A stretch of DNA of 64,000 bases from Planctomycetota bacterium. Its GTDB lineage: Bacteria > Planctomycetota > UBA1135 > GCA-002686595. Below are positions 9,859 through 19,015 of the stretch, in pieces. Below the pieces are notes generated by a model. That model made no database searches. It was not told the origin of the DNA and saw only the letters and a program-made list of their open reading frames with translations. A program made the translations under genes and the position numbers. The stretch spans positions 46,267-110,266 of the forward strand of contig JAKVCD010000015.1 of assembly GCA_022446815.1 (NCBI GenBank), written 5' to 3'. Every line of letters starts with the position of its first letter. The first letter of the stretch is position 1.

Positions 9859-10440
9859 TCAGGCGTCGGAGTCGCCGCTCTCCTTCTCTTCCGCCTCGTC
9901 GTCACCCTCAGCGTCAGCCGGAGCCTCCTCTTCGGGGGCCTCTTCGACCTTCGCCTCAGGCTCACTCGGAGCCTCAGCATTGCTTGAGCCTCTTGAGTCG
10001 AGGATTACGATCTCTCCACCTGCTGCCGTGATCTTCTCCACGGCGCTCTTGGAGAACTTCTGAGCGCGCACGGTGAGCTTCTTAGTGAGCTCTCCCATGC
10101 CGAGGACCTTCAAGAGCTTCGTCTCGAGGCTCGTGAGGCCTTTAGCCAAGACCGCGTCCAGGTCGACCGTCGCGCCGTTGTCGAAGGCCTCTAGGTCACG
10201 GACATTCACGATGGTGTACTCGGTGCGGAAGCGGGCGTTTGTGAAGCCTCGCTTGGGGACGCGCCGGTAGAGGGGCATCTGGCCGCCTTCGAAGCCGGGC
10301 TTCTTTGACGCGCCGGAGCGAGAGCCGTAGCCCTTGTGGCCGCGGCCGCTGGTTTTGCCGCTGCCGCTGCCAGTGCCCCGCCCCACGCGCTTGCGCGTGC
10401 GGTGCTTAGTGCCCTTACTGGTGACTGATCTGAGATCCAT
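9859..10440 (-). CDS. rplO: 50S ribosomal protein L15 with acidic C-terminal tail
   Basis: Late-assembly 50S protein, 193 aa. Core family motifs include [20 protein letters not shown] and the RRVPKRGF stretch. The ATG at 10440 gives the canonical start MDLRSV; an upstream codon at 10497 is a mere ORF extension. Residues from about 150 to 193 form an Ala/Glu/Asp-rich tail absent from E. coli L15 (144 aa). It directly follows rpsE; rpmD (L30), usually found between the two, is missing. Confidence 0.96.
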   Translation of the reverse strand: MDLRSVTSKGTKHRTRKRVGRGTGSGSGKTSGRGHKGYGSRSGASKKPGFEGGQMPLYRRVPKRGFTNARFRTEYTIVNVRDLEAFDNGATVDLDAVLAKGLTSLETKLLKVLGMGELTKKLTVRAQKFSKSAVEKITAAGGEIVILDSRGSSNAEAPSEPEAKVEEAPEEEAPADAEGDDEAEEKESGDSDA

Positions 10441-10459
10441 GGGGGGTCCTCTCTGTTTA

Positions 10460-10975
10460 CTAGAGCTCGACTCCGCGAAGCTCCGCGGTCTTCTCATGCG
10501 TCCGCAGCTGCGCCAACGCGTCGAGGGTCGCCTTCACCAAGTTCATGGAGTTGTTAGACCCATATGACTTGGTGAGGATGTTCGTTACACCAGCCATCTC
10601 GCAGACAGCGCGGACAGCGGAGCAGGCGATGATGCCCGTACCAGGTGAGGCGGGGAGCATCCTGACTGTGGAGCTGCAGAAGCGACCCGTCACCTCGTGG
10701 GGGATCGTCCCGCCCTCAGAGACAGGGACGACCTGGAGGTGCTTGCGGCCATCCTTCGCAGCCTTCTCGATTGCGCCAGGCACCTGACGGGCCTTGCCGA
10801 AACCGTAGCCGACGACGCCGCTTCGGTTCCCGACAACACTCAACGCGTTGAACGAGAAACGTCGGCCACCCTTCACGGTCGCCGCGGAGCGGTTGACCTT
10901 GACGAGGGTCTCCTGGAGGTCGTTGACGTACGCCTCTGAGTCGAGGGTGTCGAGGTATGTGATCTTCTTCTTCAT
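10460..10975 (-). CDS. rpsE: 30S ribosomal protein S5
   Basis: 30S protein involved in decoding fidelity and mRNA entry, 171 aa. The N-terminal double-stranded RNA-binding-like domain has [17 protein letters not shown], and the C-terminal part has the S5 fold with [20 protein letters not shown]. Only 19 bases separate its stop from rplO, leaving no room for rpmD. Confidence 0.97.
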   Translation of the reverse strand: MKKKITYLDTLDSEAYVNDLQETLVKVNRSAATVKGGRRFSFNALSVVGNRSGVVGYGFGKARQVPGAIEKAAKDGRKHLQVVPVSEGGTIPHEVTGRFCSSTVRMLPASPGTGIIACSAVRAVCEMAGVTNILTKSYGSNNSMNLVKATLDALAQLRTHEKTAELRGVEL

Positions 10976-11000
10976 CTTGCTGTGGCCTCTCTTTGGAGGG

Positions 11001-11369
11001 CTAGAACTCGAGGCCGCCCTCCCGAGCGGCGTCAGCGAAGGCCTTTACGCGTCCGTGGTACTTGTAGGGACCTCGATCTAAGACGACCTGCTTGACGCCG
11101 GCCTCCATGGCGAGCTTTGCGAGCTCTCCGCCGATGTAGGCGGCCTGCTCGGTCTTCTTCTTTCCAGCGAGCGCGGCGCGCGCCTCTTTGTTGCAAGTCG
11201 ACAGAGCGCAGAGAGTCTTGCCCTCTTCGTCGTTGATGACCTGCGCAGAGAAGTGCTTCGAGCTGCGGAAAACGGAGAGACGCAGGCGACCCGAGTTCTC
11301 TCGGATGCGGCGCCGAACGGATTGTCCACGACGCCAGCGGCGCGCGTTCTTGAGTTGAATGCCTCTCAT
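11001..11369 (-). CDS. rplR: 50S ribosomal protein L18
   Basis: 5S rRNA-binding protein of the central protuberance, 122 aa. Recognised by RLSVFRSSKHFSAQVINDEE and the C-terminal VVLDRGPYKYHGRVKAFADA. It is in the canonical place between rplF and rpsE; two bases separate it from rplF. Confidence 0.97.
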   Translation of the reverse strand: MRGIQLKNARRWRRGQSVRRRIRENSGRLRLSVFRSSKHFSAQVINDEEGKTLCALSTCNKEARAALAGKKKTEQAAYIGGELAKLAMEAGVKQVVLDRGPYKYHGRVKAFADAAREGGLEF

Positions 11370-11371
11370 GA

Positions 11372-11917
11372 TCAGGTACCGAAGCTCTTACCGGCCTTAC
11401 GGCGGACGTACTCGCCGACGTAGCGGATTCCCTTGCCCTTGTAGGGCTCAGGCGGACGTGTCTTGCGGATCCGGGCCGCGATTTGCCCGACGGCTTGCTT
11501 GTCGGGGCCGCTGACCTGGATGGAGGTGGGGTTCTCACACTCGACGGTGCAGCCCTCAGGCATCTCGATCTCAACGGGGTGGCAGAAGCCGATGTTCAGC
11601 ACGACTTTCTTGCCCTGCGCCTTCGCATTCCAACCGACGCCCTGGATCTCGAGCTTCTTGGAGAAGCCGGCGGTGACACCGGTGACCATGTTCGAGAGCA
11701 TCGCGCGGGTCATACCGTGGAAGGCGCGACCGTTGCGCTCCGAGCCAGTCCCCGTGCGCTCCACGGTGGCGGCTCCGTCGGCGACAGAGACTGTGACCTC
11801 GGGGCGCAGGTCCATGGAGAGGTTGCCTTTCGGCCCCTTCACCGCGACTTGCGTGCCCTTGAGATCAACGCTGACCCCCGAGGGGATTGAGATGGGTTGT
11901 TGTCCAATTCGTGACAT
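11372..11917 (-). CDS. rplF: 50S ribosomal protein L6
   Basis: 50S protein at the factor-binding region, 181 aa, with two L6 repeats. Start MSRIGQQPISIPSGV and the signature near the end, PEPYKGKGIRYVGEYVRRKA, are typical. It is in the canonical spc order after rpsH. Confidence 0.97.
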   Translation of the reverse strand: MSRIGQQPISIPSGVSVDLKGTQVAVKGPKGNLSMDLRPEVTVSVADGAATVERTGTGSERNGRAFHGMTRAMLSNMVTGVTAGFSKKLEIQGVGWNAKAQGKKVVLNIGFCHPVEIEMPEGCTVECENPTSIQVSGPDKQAVGQIAARIRKTRPPEPYKGKGIRYVGEYVRRKAGKSFGT

Positions 11918-11935
11918 GTTTGATGCTCCCTGGGA

Positions 11936-12331
11936 TCACCAGACCTTGCAGACGACCTCGCCACCGACGTTCTCTTTACGAGCGTCGCGATCTGAGAGGA
12001 TTCCTTTCGGAGTGGAGAGGACGTAGATGCCTTGGCCGCGCAGGAGAGGCTTCATCTCTTTAGCCCCTGCGTAGACCCGGCAGCCGGGCTTACTCACACG
12101 GGTGATGGTCCGGATCGCCTTCTCGCCCTCTGAGCCATAGCGCAGCTCGAGGCGGATGACGCTCCTAGGGCTCATCTCTTCCACGTGATAGTTCGTGATG
12201 AAGCCCTCGCGCTTGAGGACCTCAGCGATGTTCACCTTCATTTTCGAAGCAGGCACATCAACCGTCTTCCGCCCCAGCGCGTTGCTGTTGCGAATGCGGG
12301 TGAGCATATCTGCGATCGGGTCGGTCATCAT
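11936..12331 (-). CDS. rpsH: 30S ribosomal protein S8
   Basis: 16S central-domain-binding protein, 131 aa. Start MMTDPIADMLTRIRNSNALG and the C-terminal signature GIYVLSTPKGILSDRDARKE are canonical. In E. coli S8 is the repressor of the spc operon; no matching target helix was identified here. Confidence 0.97.
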   Translation of the reverse strand: MMTDPIADMLTRIRNSNALGRKTVDVPASKMKVNIAEVLKREGFITNYHVEEMSPRSVIRLELRYGSEGEKAIRTITRVSKPGCRVYAGAKEMKPLLRGQGIYVLSTPKGILSDRDARKENVGGEVVCKVW

Positions 12332-12345
12332 GGTGGTCTACTCCT

Positions 12346-12531
12346 CTACCAAGACGCCTTGCGCATACCAGGGATCTCGCCTACGAGGGCCATCTCCCGG
12401 AGACAGATACGACAGATACCGAACTTGCGGTAGACCGCACGAGGGCGTCCACACATGTTGCAGCGACTGTAAGCACGAGTTTTGAACTTGGGCTCGCGCT
12501 TGGACTTAACGATGAGGGATGTCTTTGCCAT
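12346..12531 (-). CDS. rpsN: 30S ribosomal protein S14, type Z (zinc form)
   Basis: 30S head protein, 61 aa, the short zinc-binding type. It has two CxxC pairs: [18 protein letters not shown] and CRICLREMA. The C-terminus [11 protein letters not shown] is the type Z signature. It lies between rplE and rpsH as usual. Confidence 0.97.
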   Translation of the reverse strand: MAKTSLIVKSKREPKFKTRAYSRCNMCGRPRAVYRKFGICRICLREMALVGEIPGMRKASW

Positions 12532-12536
12532 TTGAT

Positions 12537-13121
12537 TTACTCGTCCTCTGTGCGGAAGGGCATCCCGAGCGCCTTGAGCAACGCGAAGCCTTGCTCGTCG
12601 TTGGGTGCGCTGGTTACGAAGGTGATGTCCATGCCTTGCTGAAACTCAATCCTGTCGAAAGGGATCTCGGGGAAGATTGACTGCTCGCTGAGCCCCATCG
12701 TGTAGTTGCCGCGCCCGTCAAACTTGGACTTGAGACCGCGGAAGTCACGTATACGGGGGATGACCACCGAAATGAGGCGCTCGGCGAAGTGCCACATGCG
12801 CTCACGGCGGAGGGTCACAGCGCACCCGATCGGCATCCCCTCTCGGAGGTGGAAGCCTGAGATCGAGTTCTTTGCGTTCCTGATGGTGGGGCGCTGGCCA
12901 GCGATTGTGCCGAGGTCACGGGCGGCGATCTCCACGCGCGCCTTGTTCTCGACGGCGCCGCTGACGCCCATGTTGATGCTGATCTTCTTCAGCGCGGGAA
13001 TCGCCATGTCGTTGGCGATGTTGAAACGCTCTTTGAGCGCCTGCTTGATCTCCTGCTCGTACTTGGACTGCAGGCTCGGCTTCACCTTCTCGGCGACCTG
13101 AGTGGCTTCATCTGCTGACAT
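12537..13121 (-). CDS. rplE: 50S ribosomal protein L5
   Basis: 5S rRNA-binding protein of the central protuberance, 194 aa. Motifs include [20 protein letters not shown] and the [12 protein letters not shown] stretch. The N-terminal extension ([20 protein letters not shown]) is slightly longer than in E. coli. Two bases separate it from rplX. Confidence 0.97.
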   Translation of the reverse strand: MSADEATQVAEKVKPSLQSKYEQEIKQALKERFNIANDMAIPALKKISINMGVSGAVENKARVEIAARDLGTIAGQRPTIRNAKNSISGFHLREGMPIGCAVTLRRERMWHFAERLISVVIPRIRDFRGLKSKFDGRGNYTMGLSEQSIFPEIPFDRIEFQQGMDITFVTSAPNDEQGFALLKALGMPFRTEDE

Positions 13122-13123
13122 GA

Positions 13124-13387
13124 TCAGCTCTCCTTGTCAGGACGCTTGCGGACGCCCTTCTTTGCTTTCTCGTCGTAGAACATGACGTTGCTGGCATGGA
13201 TCGCGCACTCGGTGCGGACGCGCTCGCCCTGGGGGTTCTGCTGCGTCGGCTTCTTGTGCTTGTAGCGGAGGTTGATCCCCTCCACGATGACCCGGTCCTT
13301 GCCGTGCTGGACCTCTTGGACAGTGCCCGTCTTGCCTCGGTCGTTACCCGAGATGACGATCACGTTGTCACCCTTACGTACTTTCAT
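13124..13387 (-). CDS. rplX: 50S ribosomal protein L24
   Basis: Assembly-initiating 50S protein, 87 aa, with the KOW motif in GDNVIVISGNDRGKTGTV. Its start codon overlaps the end of rplN at 13387, indicating coupling. It is in the canonical order rplN, rplX, rplE. Confidence 0.96.
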   Translation of the reverse strand: MKVRKGDNVIVISGNDRGKTGTVQEVQHGKDRVIVEGINLRYKHKKPTQQNPQGERVRTECAIHASNVMFYDEKAKKGVRKRPDKES

Positions 13388-13755
13388 CAGACAACGTCCT
13401 GTGCGAGGGAGACGATCTTGAGGAAGTTCTTCTCCCGGAGTTCACGGCCAACCGCACCGAAGATGCGGGTGCCGCGGGGGTTTCCGTCACCGTCAAGGAC
13501 GACCAGCGCGTTGTGGTCAAAGCGGATGTAGGTGCCGTCCTTTCGTCGGGTGTTCTTCTTCACGCGGACGATCACGCCTTTAACGATCGTCCCTGTCTTG
13601 AGCTCCGAGCCGGGCATGGCCTTCTTCACAGAGGCAACAATGATGTCGCCGAGGCCTGCGACCCTTCGGCTCGAGCCCCCGAGGACCTTGATGCACTGGA
13701 CCTTCTTGGCGCCCGTGTTGTCGGCGACGTCCAGGTAGGTCTGCATCTGAATCAC
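13387..13755 (-). CDS. rplN: 50S ribosomal protein L14
   Basis: 50S protein at the subunit interface, 122 aa, highly conserved: [20 protein letters not shown] at the start and [20 protein letters not shown] at the end. It overlaps the end of rpsQ by 4 bases. Confidence 0.98.
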   Translation of the reverse strand: MIQMQTYLDVADNTGAKKVQCIKVLGGSSRRVAGLGDIIVASVKKAMPGSELKTGTIVKGVIVRVKKNTRRKDGTYIRFDHNALVVLDGDGNPRGTRIFGAVGRELREKNFLKIVSLAQDVV

Positions 13756-14054
13756 AGGACACCCCCATCGACCTCGGTCGGCTTACCGTCAGTGACGGTC
13801 GCTTGGGTGAGCACCTCGACGAGGCGCCAACGCTTGCGCTTGGAGATCGGACGGCACTCAGAGATCTGAACAATGTCGCCCATTCCGGCCTTCCCATCTT
13901 CGTCGTGCGCGATGTACTTCTTGTGCGCGCTCAAGTACTTGCCGTACTTGGAGTGCTTGTAGCGACGCTCGACGCGGACGGTGATGGACTTGTCCATCCC
14001 CGTACTCGTGACGACCCCTTGGAGGTCCCTTCTCGTTGCTCGTGACTCACTCAT
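13752..14054 (-). CDS. rpsQ: 30S ribosomal protein S17
   Basis: Primary 16S-binding protein, 100 aa. The ATG at 14054 gives [20 protein letters not shown]; upstream in-frame codons to 14168 lie inside rpmC and are not needed. The OB-fold core holds [20 protein letters not shown] and the [15 protein letters not shown] stretch. It is the last gene of the S10 operon in the classical layout, one base after rpmC. Confidence 0.96.
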   Translation of the reverse strand: MSESRATRRDLQGVVTSTGMDKSITVRVERRYKHSKYGKYLSAHKKYIAHDEDGKAGMGDIVQISECRPISKRKRWRLVEVLTQATVTDGKPTEVDGGVL

Positions 14055-14055
14055 T

Positions 14056-14268
14056 TCAGCGCGACTCCTGGCCACGGACTCCCGTAGCACGCTCGTGGAG
14101 AATGGTCCGGACACGCGCGATCGCGCGCCTGACCCTGTTGATCTCCGCAGGGCTTGCGATGCTCTCAACTCCGGCCTTGAACCGGAGCTCGAAGAGCTGC
14201 TGAGACATCTGACCGAGCTCGTACTCGAGCTCGGAGTCGGTCTTGCTGCGGACTTCTTCGATATTCAT
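14056..14268 (-). CDS. rpmC: 50S ribosomal protein L29
   Basis: Small 50S protein at the exit tunnel rim, 70 aa. Recognised by ELEYELGQMSQQLFELRFKA and VRRAIARVRTILHER. It lies between rplP and rpsQ; 43 bases separate it from rplP. Confidence 0.95.
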   Translation of the reverse strand: MNIEEVRSKTDSELEYELGQMSQQLFELRFKAGVESIASPAEINRVRRAIARVRTILHERATGVRGQESR

Positions 14269-14311
14269 TTCTATTACCTGTGTTTCTTGTGTGCTCTCGC
14301 TTCGGCGCTCA

Positions 14312-14731
14312 TCAGTTCGTCGGGACGCGACGGACCATCTTCACCTTGACGGGCATCTTGTGAGCGATGCGCTTGAACGCGAGCTTGGCCTTGTCCTCAG
14401 AGACGCCTCCGAGCTCGTAGAGGATGGTCCCGGGCTTCACCTCAGCGGCCCAGAAGTCCACATCACCCTTACCCTTACCCATTCGGGTTTCAGCGGGCTT
14501 TGAGGAGATGGGCTTGTGCGGGAAGATCTTGATCCAGATCTTTGCTGCACCCGCCGTGGCTCGGTTCGCTGCGACACGACCGGCCTCGATGTGACGTCCG
14601 TTGATCCAGCCGTAGTCGAGTGACATCAGGCCAAACTCACCGAAGGCGACCCTGTTACCACGAGTCGCGAGTCCTTTCATCTTGCCGCGGAACACCTTTC
14701 GGTGCTTAACGCGCTTGGGCATCATTGCCAT
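14312..14731 (-). CDS. rplP: 50S ribosomal protein L16
   Basis: 50S protein that organises the A-site tRNA region, 139 aa. Recognised by [18 protein letters not shown] and the [20 protein letters not shown] stretch. The ATG at 14731 is chosen because GGGAGGAG lies 5 bases upstream; ATGs at 14725 and 14722 are also possible. The start region overlaps the end of rpsC. Confidence 0.95.
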   Translation of the reverse strand: MAMMPKRVKHRKVFRGKMKGLATRGNRVAFGEFGLMSLDYGWINGRHIEAGRVAANRATAGAAKIWIKIFPHKPISSKPAETRMGKGKGDVDFWAAEVKPGTILYELGGVSEDKAKLAFKRIAHKMPVKVKMVRRVPTN

Positions 14732-15443
14732 CGCGTCTCCTCCCTCGGCCACCGCCGCGTTGCGGGCGCTCGGCCCTGGTCATGCTGAGTCCTTGGCGGA
14801 AGTCGATCTTCTTCCCGCGCTCGATCTCACCTTTGTAGATCCAGACCTTCACGCCGATGATTCCGTAGGTCGTCTTGGCCTCCGCGGTGCCGTAGTCGAC
14901 ATGCGACTGAAGGGTCGAGAGGGGCACGCGGCCTTCTCGCTCAACCGTCTCACGCGCCATCTCAGCGCCACCGAGTCGACCGTTCGCCTGAACCTTGATG
15001 CCCTTGGCGCCCGCCTGCATGGTCGTCTGGACCGCGCGCTTGATCGCACGACGGAAGGCCATACGACGCTCGAGCGCCTCGGCCACGACCTCTGCGACGA
15101 GCTTGGACTCAAGCTCGGGGCGCTTGACCTCATGGAGCGTCAGGTGGCATGTCATGCCCGTCAGTTCCTGGAGCTCCTTCTTGAGCTCCTCTACGCGAAC
15201 GCCCTTACGACCGACGAGAACGCCGGGGCGAGCGGTGTAGATGATGACGTTGACGGCTTCGCCGCTGCGCTCAATCTCGATACGGGGGATTCCGGCAGAG
15301 CCGAACTCCTTCTCGATGAACTTGCGGATCTTCCGATCCTCCACGAGCATCCTCGGGAAGTCCTTCTTGTTCGCATACCACCGCGAGCGCCAAGGCTCGA
15401 TGGTGCCGATGCGATATCCGGTCGGGTGTACTTTCTGGCCCAC
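14706..15443 (-). CDS. rpsC: 30S ribosomal protein S3
   Basis: 30S head protein at the mRNA entry, 245 aa. It has the start [20 protein letters not shown], a KH-type domain with [19 protein letters not shown], and the C-terminal [20 protein letters not shown]. An Arg/Gly-rich tail (GGGRGRRR) closes the protein. It follows rplV by three bases. Confidence 0.97.
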   Translation of the reverse strand: MGQKVHPTGYRIGTIEPWRSRWYANKKDFPRMLVEDRKIRKFIEKEFGSAGIPRIEIERSGEAVNVIIYTARPGVLVGRKGVRVEELKKELQELTGMTCHLTLHEVKRPELESKLVAEVVAEALERRMAFRRAIKRAVQTTMQAGAKGIKVQANGRLGGAEMARETVEREGRVPLSTLQSHVDYGTAEAKTTYGIIGVKVWIYKGEIERGKKIDFRQGLSMTRAERPQRGGGRGRRRDGNDAQAR

Positions 15444-15446
15444 GAA

Positions 15447-16091
15447 TCAGCTCTCCTGTTTTTCGTTGTCGGCGTCTTCGTCCGCTGCTTCTTCATCCGC
15501 AGCATCGTCGTCCGCTGTGTCTTCTTCAGCGCCATCTTCTTCCGCTGCAGCGTCAGGAGCGGCCTCTTCTGCCGGGGCCTCCTCTTGAGAGGCCTCCTCT
15601 TCAGCCGGAGCCTCCTCTACGGGAGCCTCCTCTTGGACCTCCTCCTCGACGGGCGCCTCTTCAGCGGGCGCCTCAGCCTTCGGAGCGGCCTTGTCTTTCT
15701 TCTTCGCCTTCGGCTTGGGAGCCTCTTCCTCAACGACCTCGCGCTCGCTGACCTCGACGGTCAGGTGGCTGGTCTTCTTGGCGTAAGGCATCGCGCGACC
15801 TTGCGGACCGGGGCGCCAGCGCAACCTGTTGTTGAGCATGGGGCCGTCGTCTGCGCGGCAATCCGAGACGAAGAGGTTGTTCAGGTTCACCGACTCGTCC
15901 TGGCTCGCGTTCGCGATCGCAGACTGCAGCACCTTGAGGTAGAAGGCTGCGGCGCGCTGCGGCAGGAACTGGAGGTGGTCCAGCGCCTGGTTGGCGTTCC
16001 GACCGCGGATCTGATCCGCGACCAGCCGCGCCTTCCGGGCGGTGATCCGCGCGTATTGATGACGCGCTGTGAATGCTTGGGTGGCCGTCAT
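15447..16091 (-). CDS. rplV: 50S ribosomal protein L22 with long acidic tail
   Basis: 50S protein whose hairpin lines the exit tunnel, 214 aa against about 110 in E. coli. Residues 1-119 are the L22 core (FTARHQYARITARKARLVAD; MLNNRLRWRPGPQGRAMPY). Residues about 120-214 form a tail: first Lys/Pro/Ala (PKPKAKKKDKAAPKAE), then repeats of the EEAPAEE type ending in an Asp/Glu/Ala run. The frame is open without a break, so this is not an assembly error. Similar tails are on L10 and L15. Confidence 0.95.
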   Translation of the reverse strand: MTATQAFTARHQYARITARKARLVADQIRGRNANQALDHLQFLPQRAAAFYLKVLQSAIANASQDESVNLNNLFVSDCRADDGPMLNNRLRWRPGPQGRAMPYAKKTSHLTVEVSEREVVEEEAPKPKAKKKDKAAPKAEAPAEEAPVEEEVQEEAPVEEAPAEEEASQEEAPAEEAAPDAAAEEDGAEEDTADDDAADEEAADEDADNEKQES

Positions 16092-16097
16092 GATGAA

Positions 16098-16379
16098 TTA
16101 GCCCTTCTTGATGCCCTCTTTCTTGTTCGTGTGGCCTCGGAAGGTACGGGTGGGAGCAAACTCTCCGAGCTTGTGTCCGACCATGTCCTCAGAGACGAAG
16201 ACCTTCACGTGCTGGCGTCCGTTATGAACCATGAACGTGTGGCCGACGAAATCCGGCGGGATGGTCGACGCGCGGGCCCAGGTTGTGACGGGGTCCTTGC
16301 GGTCTGCTTCGTTGAGGGCCGCGACCTTCCGCGCGAGCCTCGGGTCGATGAAGGGGCCTTTCTTTGTGCTTCGTGACAT
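16098..16379 (-). CDS. rpsS: 30S ribosomal protein S19
   Basis: 30S head protein that pairs with S13, 93 aa. Start [20 protein letters not shown] and the signature [37 protein letters not shown] are canonical. Six bases separate it from rplV. Confidence 0.97.
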   Translation of the reverse strand: MSRSTKKGPFIDPRLARKVAALNEADRKDPVTTWARASTIPPDFVGHTFMVHNGRQHVKVFVSEDMVGHKLGEFAPTRTFRGHTNKKEGIKKG

Positions 16380-16399
16380 GTGTTCTTGCCGCTCTGGGG

Positions 16400-17233
16400 T
16401 TACTTACGCTTCTTGCGACGACGGATGATGAACTTGTCCGTGGGGTTGCTCCTACTGCGCGTGCGGCCGCCCTTCGCGAGGACGCCGTTCGGCGAGCAGG
16501 GATGACGTCCACCGGCGGTACGTCCCTCGCCACCACCCATCGGGTGGTCGACAGGGTTCATGGCGGTACCGCGCACCTTCGGGCGACGCCCGCGGTGACG
16601 GTTACGACCAGCTTTTCCAAGCTTGACGTGCTGGTGGTCGGTGTTCCCGACACGCCCAATGGTCGCCATGCATTCGATGTGGATCCTGCGCAGCTCGCCC
16701 GAGGGCATAAGCACCACGGCGTACTGACCTTCGCGGGCCATCAGCTGGGCTGCGCCACCGGCGGTGCGGCAGATCTGTCCACCGCGCCCGATCTTGAGCT
16801 CGATGTTGTGGATCTGGAGACCGATCGGGATGTCCTTGAGCTTCATCGCGTTGCCCACGGTGGGTTCTGCGTCGGGCCCGGACTGGATCATGGTCCCAAC
16901 CTCGAGGCCGAGGGGGCTCAGGATGTAGCGCTTCTCTCCGTCCACGTAGTGGAGCAGCGAGATGAAGCACGAGCGGTTCGGATCGTATTCGATCGTGGCG
17001 ACGCGGGCGGGGATGCCAACCTTGTCACGCTTGAAGTCGATCACGCGGTAGCGACGCTTGTTGCCGCCGCCGCGACGGCGGGAGGTGATCCGGCCGCGGT
17101 TGTTACGACCGCCCGTCTTCTTGAGCGGACGCAGGAGCGACTTCTCAGGCTTCGTCGTCGTGAGCTCCTTGTAGTCAAGGACGCTCCCGTCGCGACGGCC
17201 AGGCGAGGTCGGCTTGTAGGTCTTGATTCCCAT
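16400..17233 (-). CDS. rplB: 50S ribosomal protein L2
   Basis: 50S protein needed for subunit association and peptidyl transfer, 277 aa. The C-terminal signature [19 protein letters not shown] holds the conserved His of the active-site region. Start [20 protein letters not shown] is typical. It is in the canonical order after rplW. Confidence 0.98.
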   Translation of the reverse strand: MGIKTYKPTSPGRRDGSVLDYKELTTTKPEKSLLRPLKKTGGRNNRGRITSRRRGGGNKRRYRVIDFKRDKVGIPARVATIEYDPNRSCFISLLHYVDGEKRYILSPLGLEVGTMIQSGPDAEPTVGNAMKLKDIPIGLQIHNIELKIGRGGQICRTAGGAAQLMAREGQYAVVLMPSGELRRIHIECMATIGRVGNTDHQHVKLGKAGRNRHRGRRPKVRGTAMNPVDHPMGGGEGRTAGGRHPCSPNGVLAKGGRTRSRSNPTDKFIIRRRKKRK

Positions 17234-17253
17234 GTTTCTGTTCCTCTGCGCTC

Positions 17254-17541
17254 CTAGAAGATGTCGATGGTTTGGCCTTCAGCAACGGTCACCATGGCCT
17301 TCTTCCAGTCAGACTTACGCCCGGCTGTGTAGCCCCTGCGACGCACCTTCCCGTGGACGGTGAGGGTGTTCACAGAGGTCACCTGGACCTCAAAGAGGCG
17401 CTCGATGGCCTCGCGGATCTCCACCTTCGTCGCGTTCGTAGGCACGCGGAAGTGGTAGGCGTTTCGCTTCGCGGTGTCATCGGAGGCCTTCTCCGTGACG
17501 ACCGCCTTCTTGATCAGCGTGTATGTGCGGGCGCCGCTCAT
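17254..17541 (-). CDS. rplW: 50S ribosomal protein L23
   Basis: Exit-tunnel-rim protein that docks trigger factor and SRP, 95 aa. Recognised by [16 protein letters not shown] and [20 protein letters not shown]. It overlaps the end of rplD by 4 bases. Confidence 0.96.
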   Translation of the reverse strand: MSGARTYTLIKKAVVTEKASDDTAKRNAYHFRVPTNATKVEIREAIERLFEVQVTSVNTLTVHGKVRRRGYTAGRKSDWKKAMVTVAEGQTIDIF

Positions 17542-18179
17542 CCCTCACCTCCGTCGTTCTTCTTGTTGGCGACGCGCTCCGCCACCTGCTCAAGGACGCC
17601 GCTCTCAGCGATCACGAGGCCGCCGTTGACGACGTCGTAGGCGCAGAGGTCAGCGCCTGTGCGGACCTCGACCTTCGGGAAGTTCCTGAAGGACTTGTAG
17701 ACGTTCTCGTTAGCCTCAGCGAGGACGACGACTGCGCGCTTGGGCGAGCCGAGGTCTGAGAGGATCTTCCGCGCGGCCTTCGCCGAGGGAGCTGAGAACT
17801 CACCGAACTCAGTGACCACAACCTCTTCGTCGCGAAGCTTGCCAGCGATGGCCGAGCGAAGCGCCGTGCGGCGCACCTTGACCGGGGGCTGGTAGGAGTG
17901 ATCCCTCTGCTTGGGGCCGAAGGCGACGCCACCACCGCGGCGGATGGGCGACTTGATGTCACCGGCACGAGCGCGGCCAGTACCCTTCTGGCGGTAGGGC
18001 TTCTTGTTGGTGCCCTTCACCTGACCGCGGCTCTTGGTGGAGTGGTTGCCTTGGCGCTGGTTCGCCATGTGGTTCACGACGACGTCCTTAAGGGTGCGAT
18101 AAAGGACCTTCTCACCGAAGGCTGCCTCATCGACCTCGACCTTGCCGAGGCTCCCGTCCTTGTAGCTCTTGACCTTCAT
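17538..18179 (-). CDS. rplD: 50S ribosomal protein L4
   Basis: 50S protein with a loop in the exit tunnel, 213 aa. Family motifs are [20 protein letters not shown] and [16 protein letters not shown]. In E. coli L4 also represses the S10 operon by acting on its leader RNA; the hairpin-rich leader upstream of rpsJ in this window makes a similar role plausible, but that is inference. Confidence 0.96.
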   Translation of the reverse strand: MKVKSYKDGSLGKVEVDEAAFGEKVLYRTLKDVVVNHMANQRQGNHSTKSRGQVKGTNKKPYRQKGTGRARAGDIKSPIRRGGGVAFGPKQRDHSYQPPVKVRRTALRSAIAGKLRDEEVVVTEFGEFSAPSAKAARKILSDLGSPKRAVVVLAEANENVYKSFRNFPKVEVRTGADLCAYDVVNGGLVIAESGVLEQVAERVANKKNDGGEG

Positions 18180-18184
18180 GACCC

Positions 18185-18823
18185 TCAGCCCTTCTTGATT
18201 CCGGTCTTGGCGGTGCGGACCTGGACGAACCCGTTCGGCGGGCCGGGGACCCCACCGCGGATGAAGATCAGGTTGCGCTCTTCGTCGACGCGCATGATGC
18301 GCAGGTTCTTGGTCGTCTTCCGTGCGTTGCCGTAGTGGCCGCTAGAGCGCTTGCCCTTGAGCACCCGTGAGGGCGTCGCAGAGCAACCGATTGAGCCCGG
18401 CGCACGAACGTTGTGAGAGCCGTGCGTCTCCTTCCCTCGCGAGAACCCGTGGCGCTTGATCGTGCCAGCGAAGCCGCGGCCCTTCGTGGTGCCGATGACG
18501 TCGACGAGGTCTCCCTCTTCGAAAGCGTCCGCCTTCACGACGTCCCCGATCTCGCACTCAGCGGGCCCGTTCAGGCGTTCCTCGCGGAGGAAACGCTTGG
18601 GCGCGATCTCATTCTTCGCGAAGTGACCGCGCTGGGGCTTGGCCACTAAGCGGTCGGGCATGTCCTCGAAGCCGAGCTGCACGGCGTTGTAGCCGTCATT
18701 CTCCTCCGTACGGATCTGAGTGACCACGCACGGACCTGCTTCGACGACGGTCACACCTGCGACCGTTCCGTCCTCAGCAAACAGCTGAGTCATTCCAATT
18801 TTTCGTCCTAGGATCAGCGTCAT
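18185..18823 (-). CDS. rplC: 50S ribosomal protein L3
   Basis: Early-assembly 50S protein near the peptidyl transferase centre, 212 aa. Start MTLILGRKIGMTQLFAEDGT and the signature GFAGTIKRHGFSRGKETHGS are canonical. Unusually, 192 bases separate it from rpsJ, where most S10 operons have a short gap. Confidence 0.97.
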   Translation of the reverse strand: MTLILGRKIGMTQLFAEDGTVAGVTVVEAGPCVVTQIRTEENDGYNAVQLGFEDMPDRLVAKPQRGHFAKNEIAPKRFLREERLNGPAECEIGDVVKADAFEEGDLVDVIGTTKGRGFAGTIKRHGFSRGKETHGSHNVRAPGSIGCSATPSRVLKGKRSSGHYGNARKTTKNLRIMRVDEERNLIFIRGGVPGPPNGFVQVRTAKTGIKKG

Positions 18824-18861
18824 GACGCCTCGAACTTTGCGTTAGTACCGGTTCGACCAGG

Positions 18862-18884
18862 GAAGGTCAGAAGGTCTGACCTTC
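18862..18884 (-). promoter_or_regulatory. Perfect 10-bp hairpin in the rpsJ-rplC spacer
   Basis: Arms GAAGGTCAGA (18862-18871) and TCTGACCTTC (18875-18884) are exact reverse complements around a 3-base loop. It lies in a 192-base spacer (18824-19015) without an ORF. No T-run follows on the minus strand, so it is unlikely to be a terminator; an mRNA processing or control element is possible. Confidence 0.5.
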
Positions 18885-19015
18885 GACGCCTGGCCACGCG
18901 GCTGTTTTTGTGTTGGGGGGTCAGGGAGCAGGCTTCGCGTGTCGTTCCTCGCTGGTTCCTGCTAACGACCTGTTGGGATTTGGTGAGAGCCTTAGGGTGC
19001 GGAGCTCGGAGAAGG

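Noticed and set aside
14682..16376. 564-aa open frame on the plus strand
   Set aside because: Runs antisense to rplP, rpsC, rplV and rpsS, which are certain; its composition reflects complementary codon bias (Leu/Arg/Asp/Val-rich), no family match.
16364..17257. 297-aa plus-strand frame
   Set aside because: Antisense shadow of rplB.
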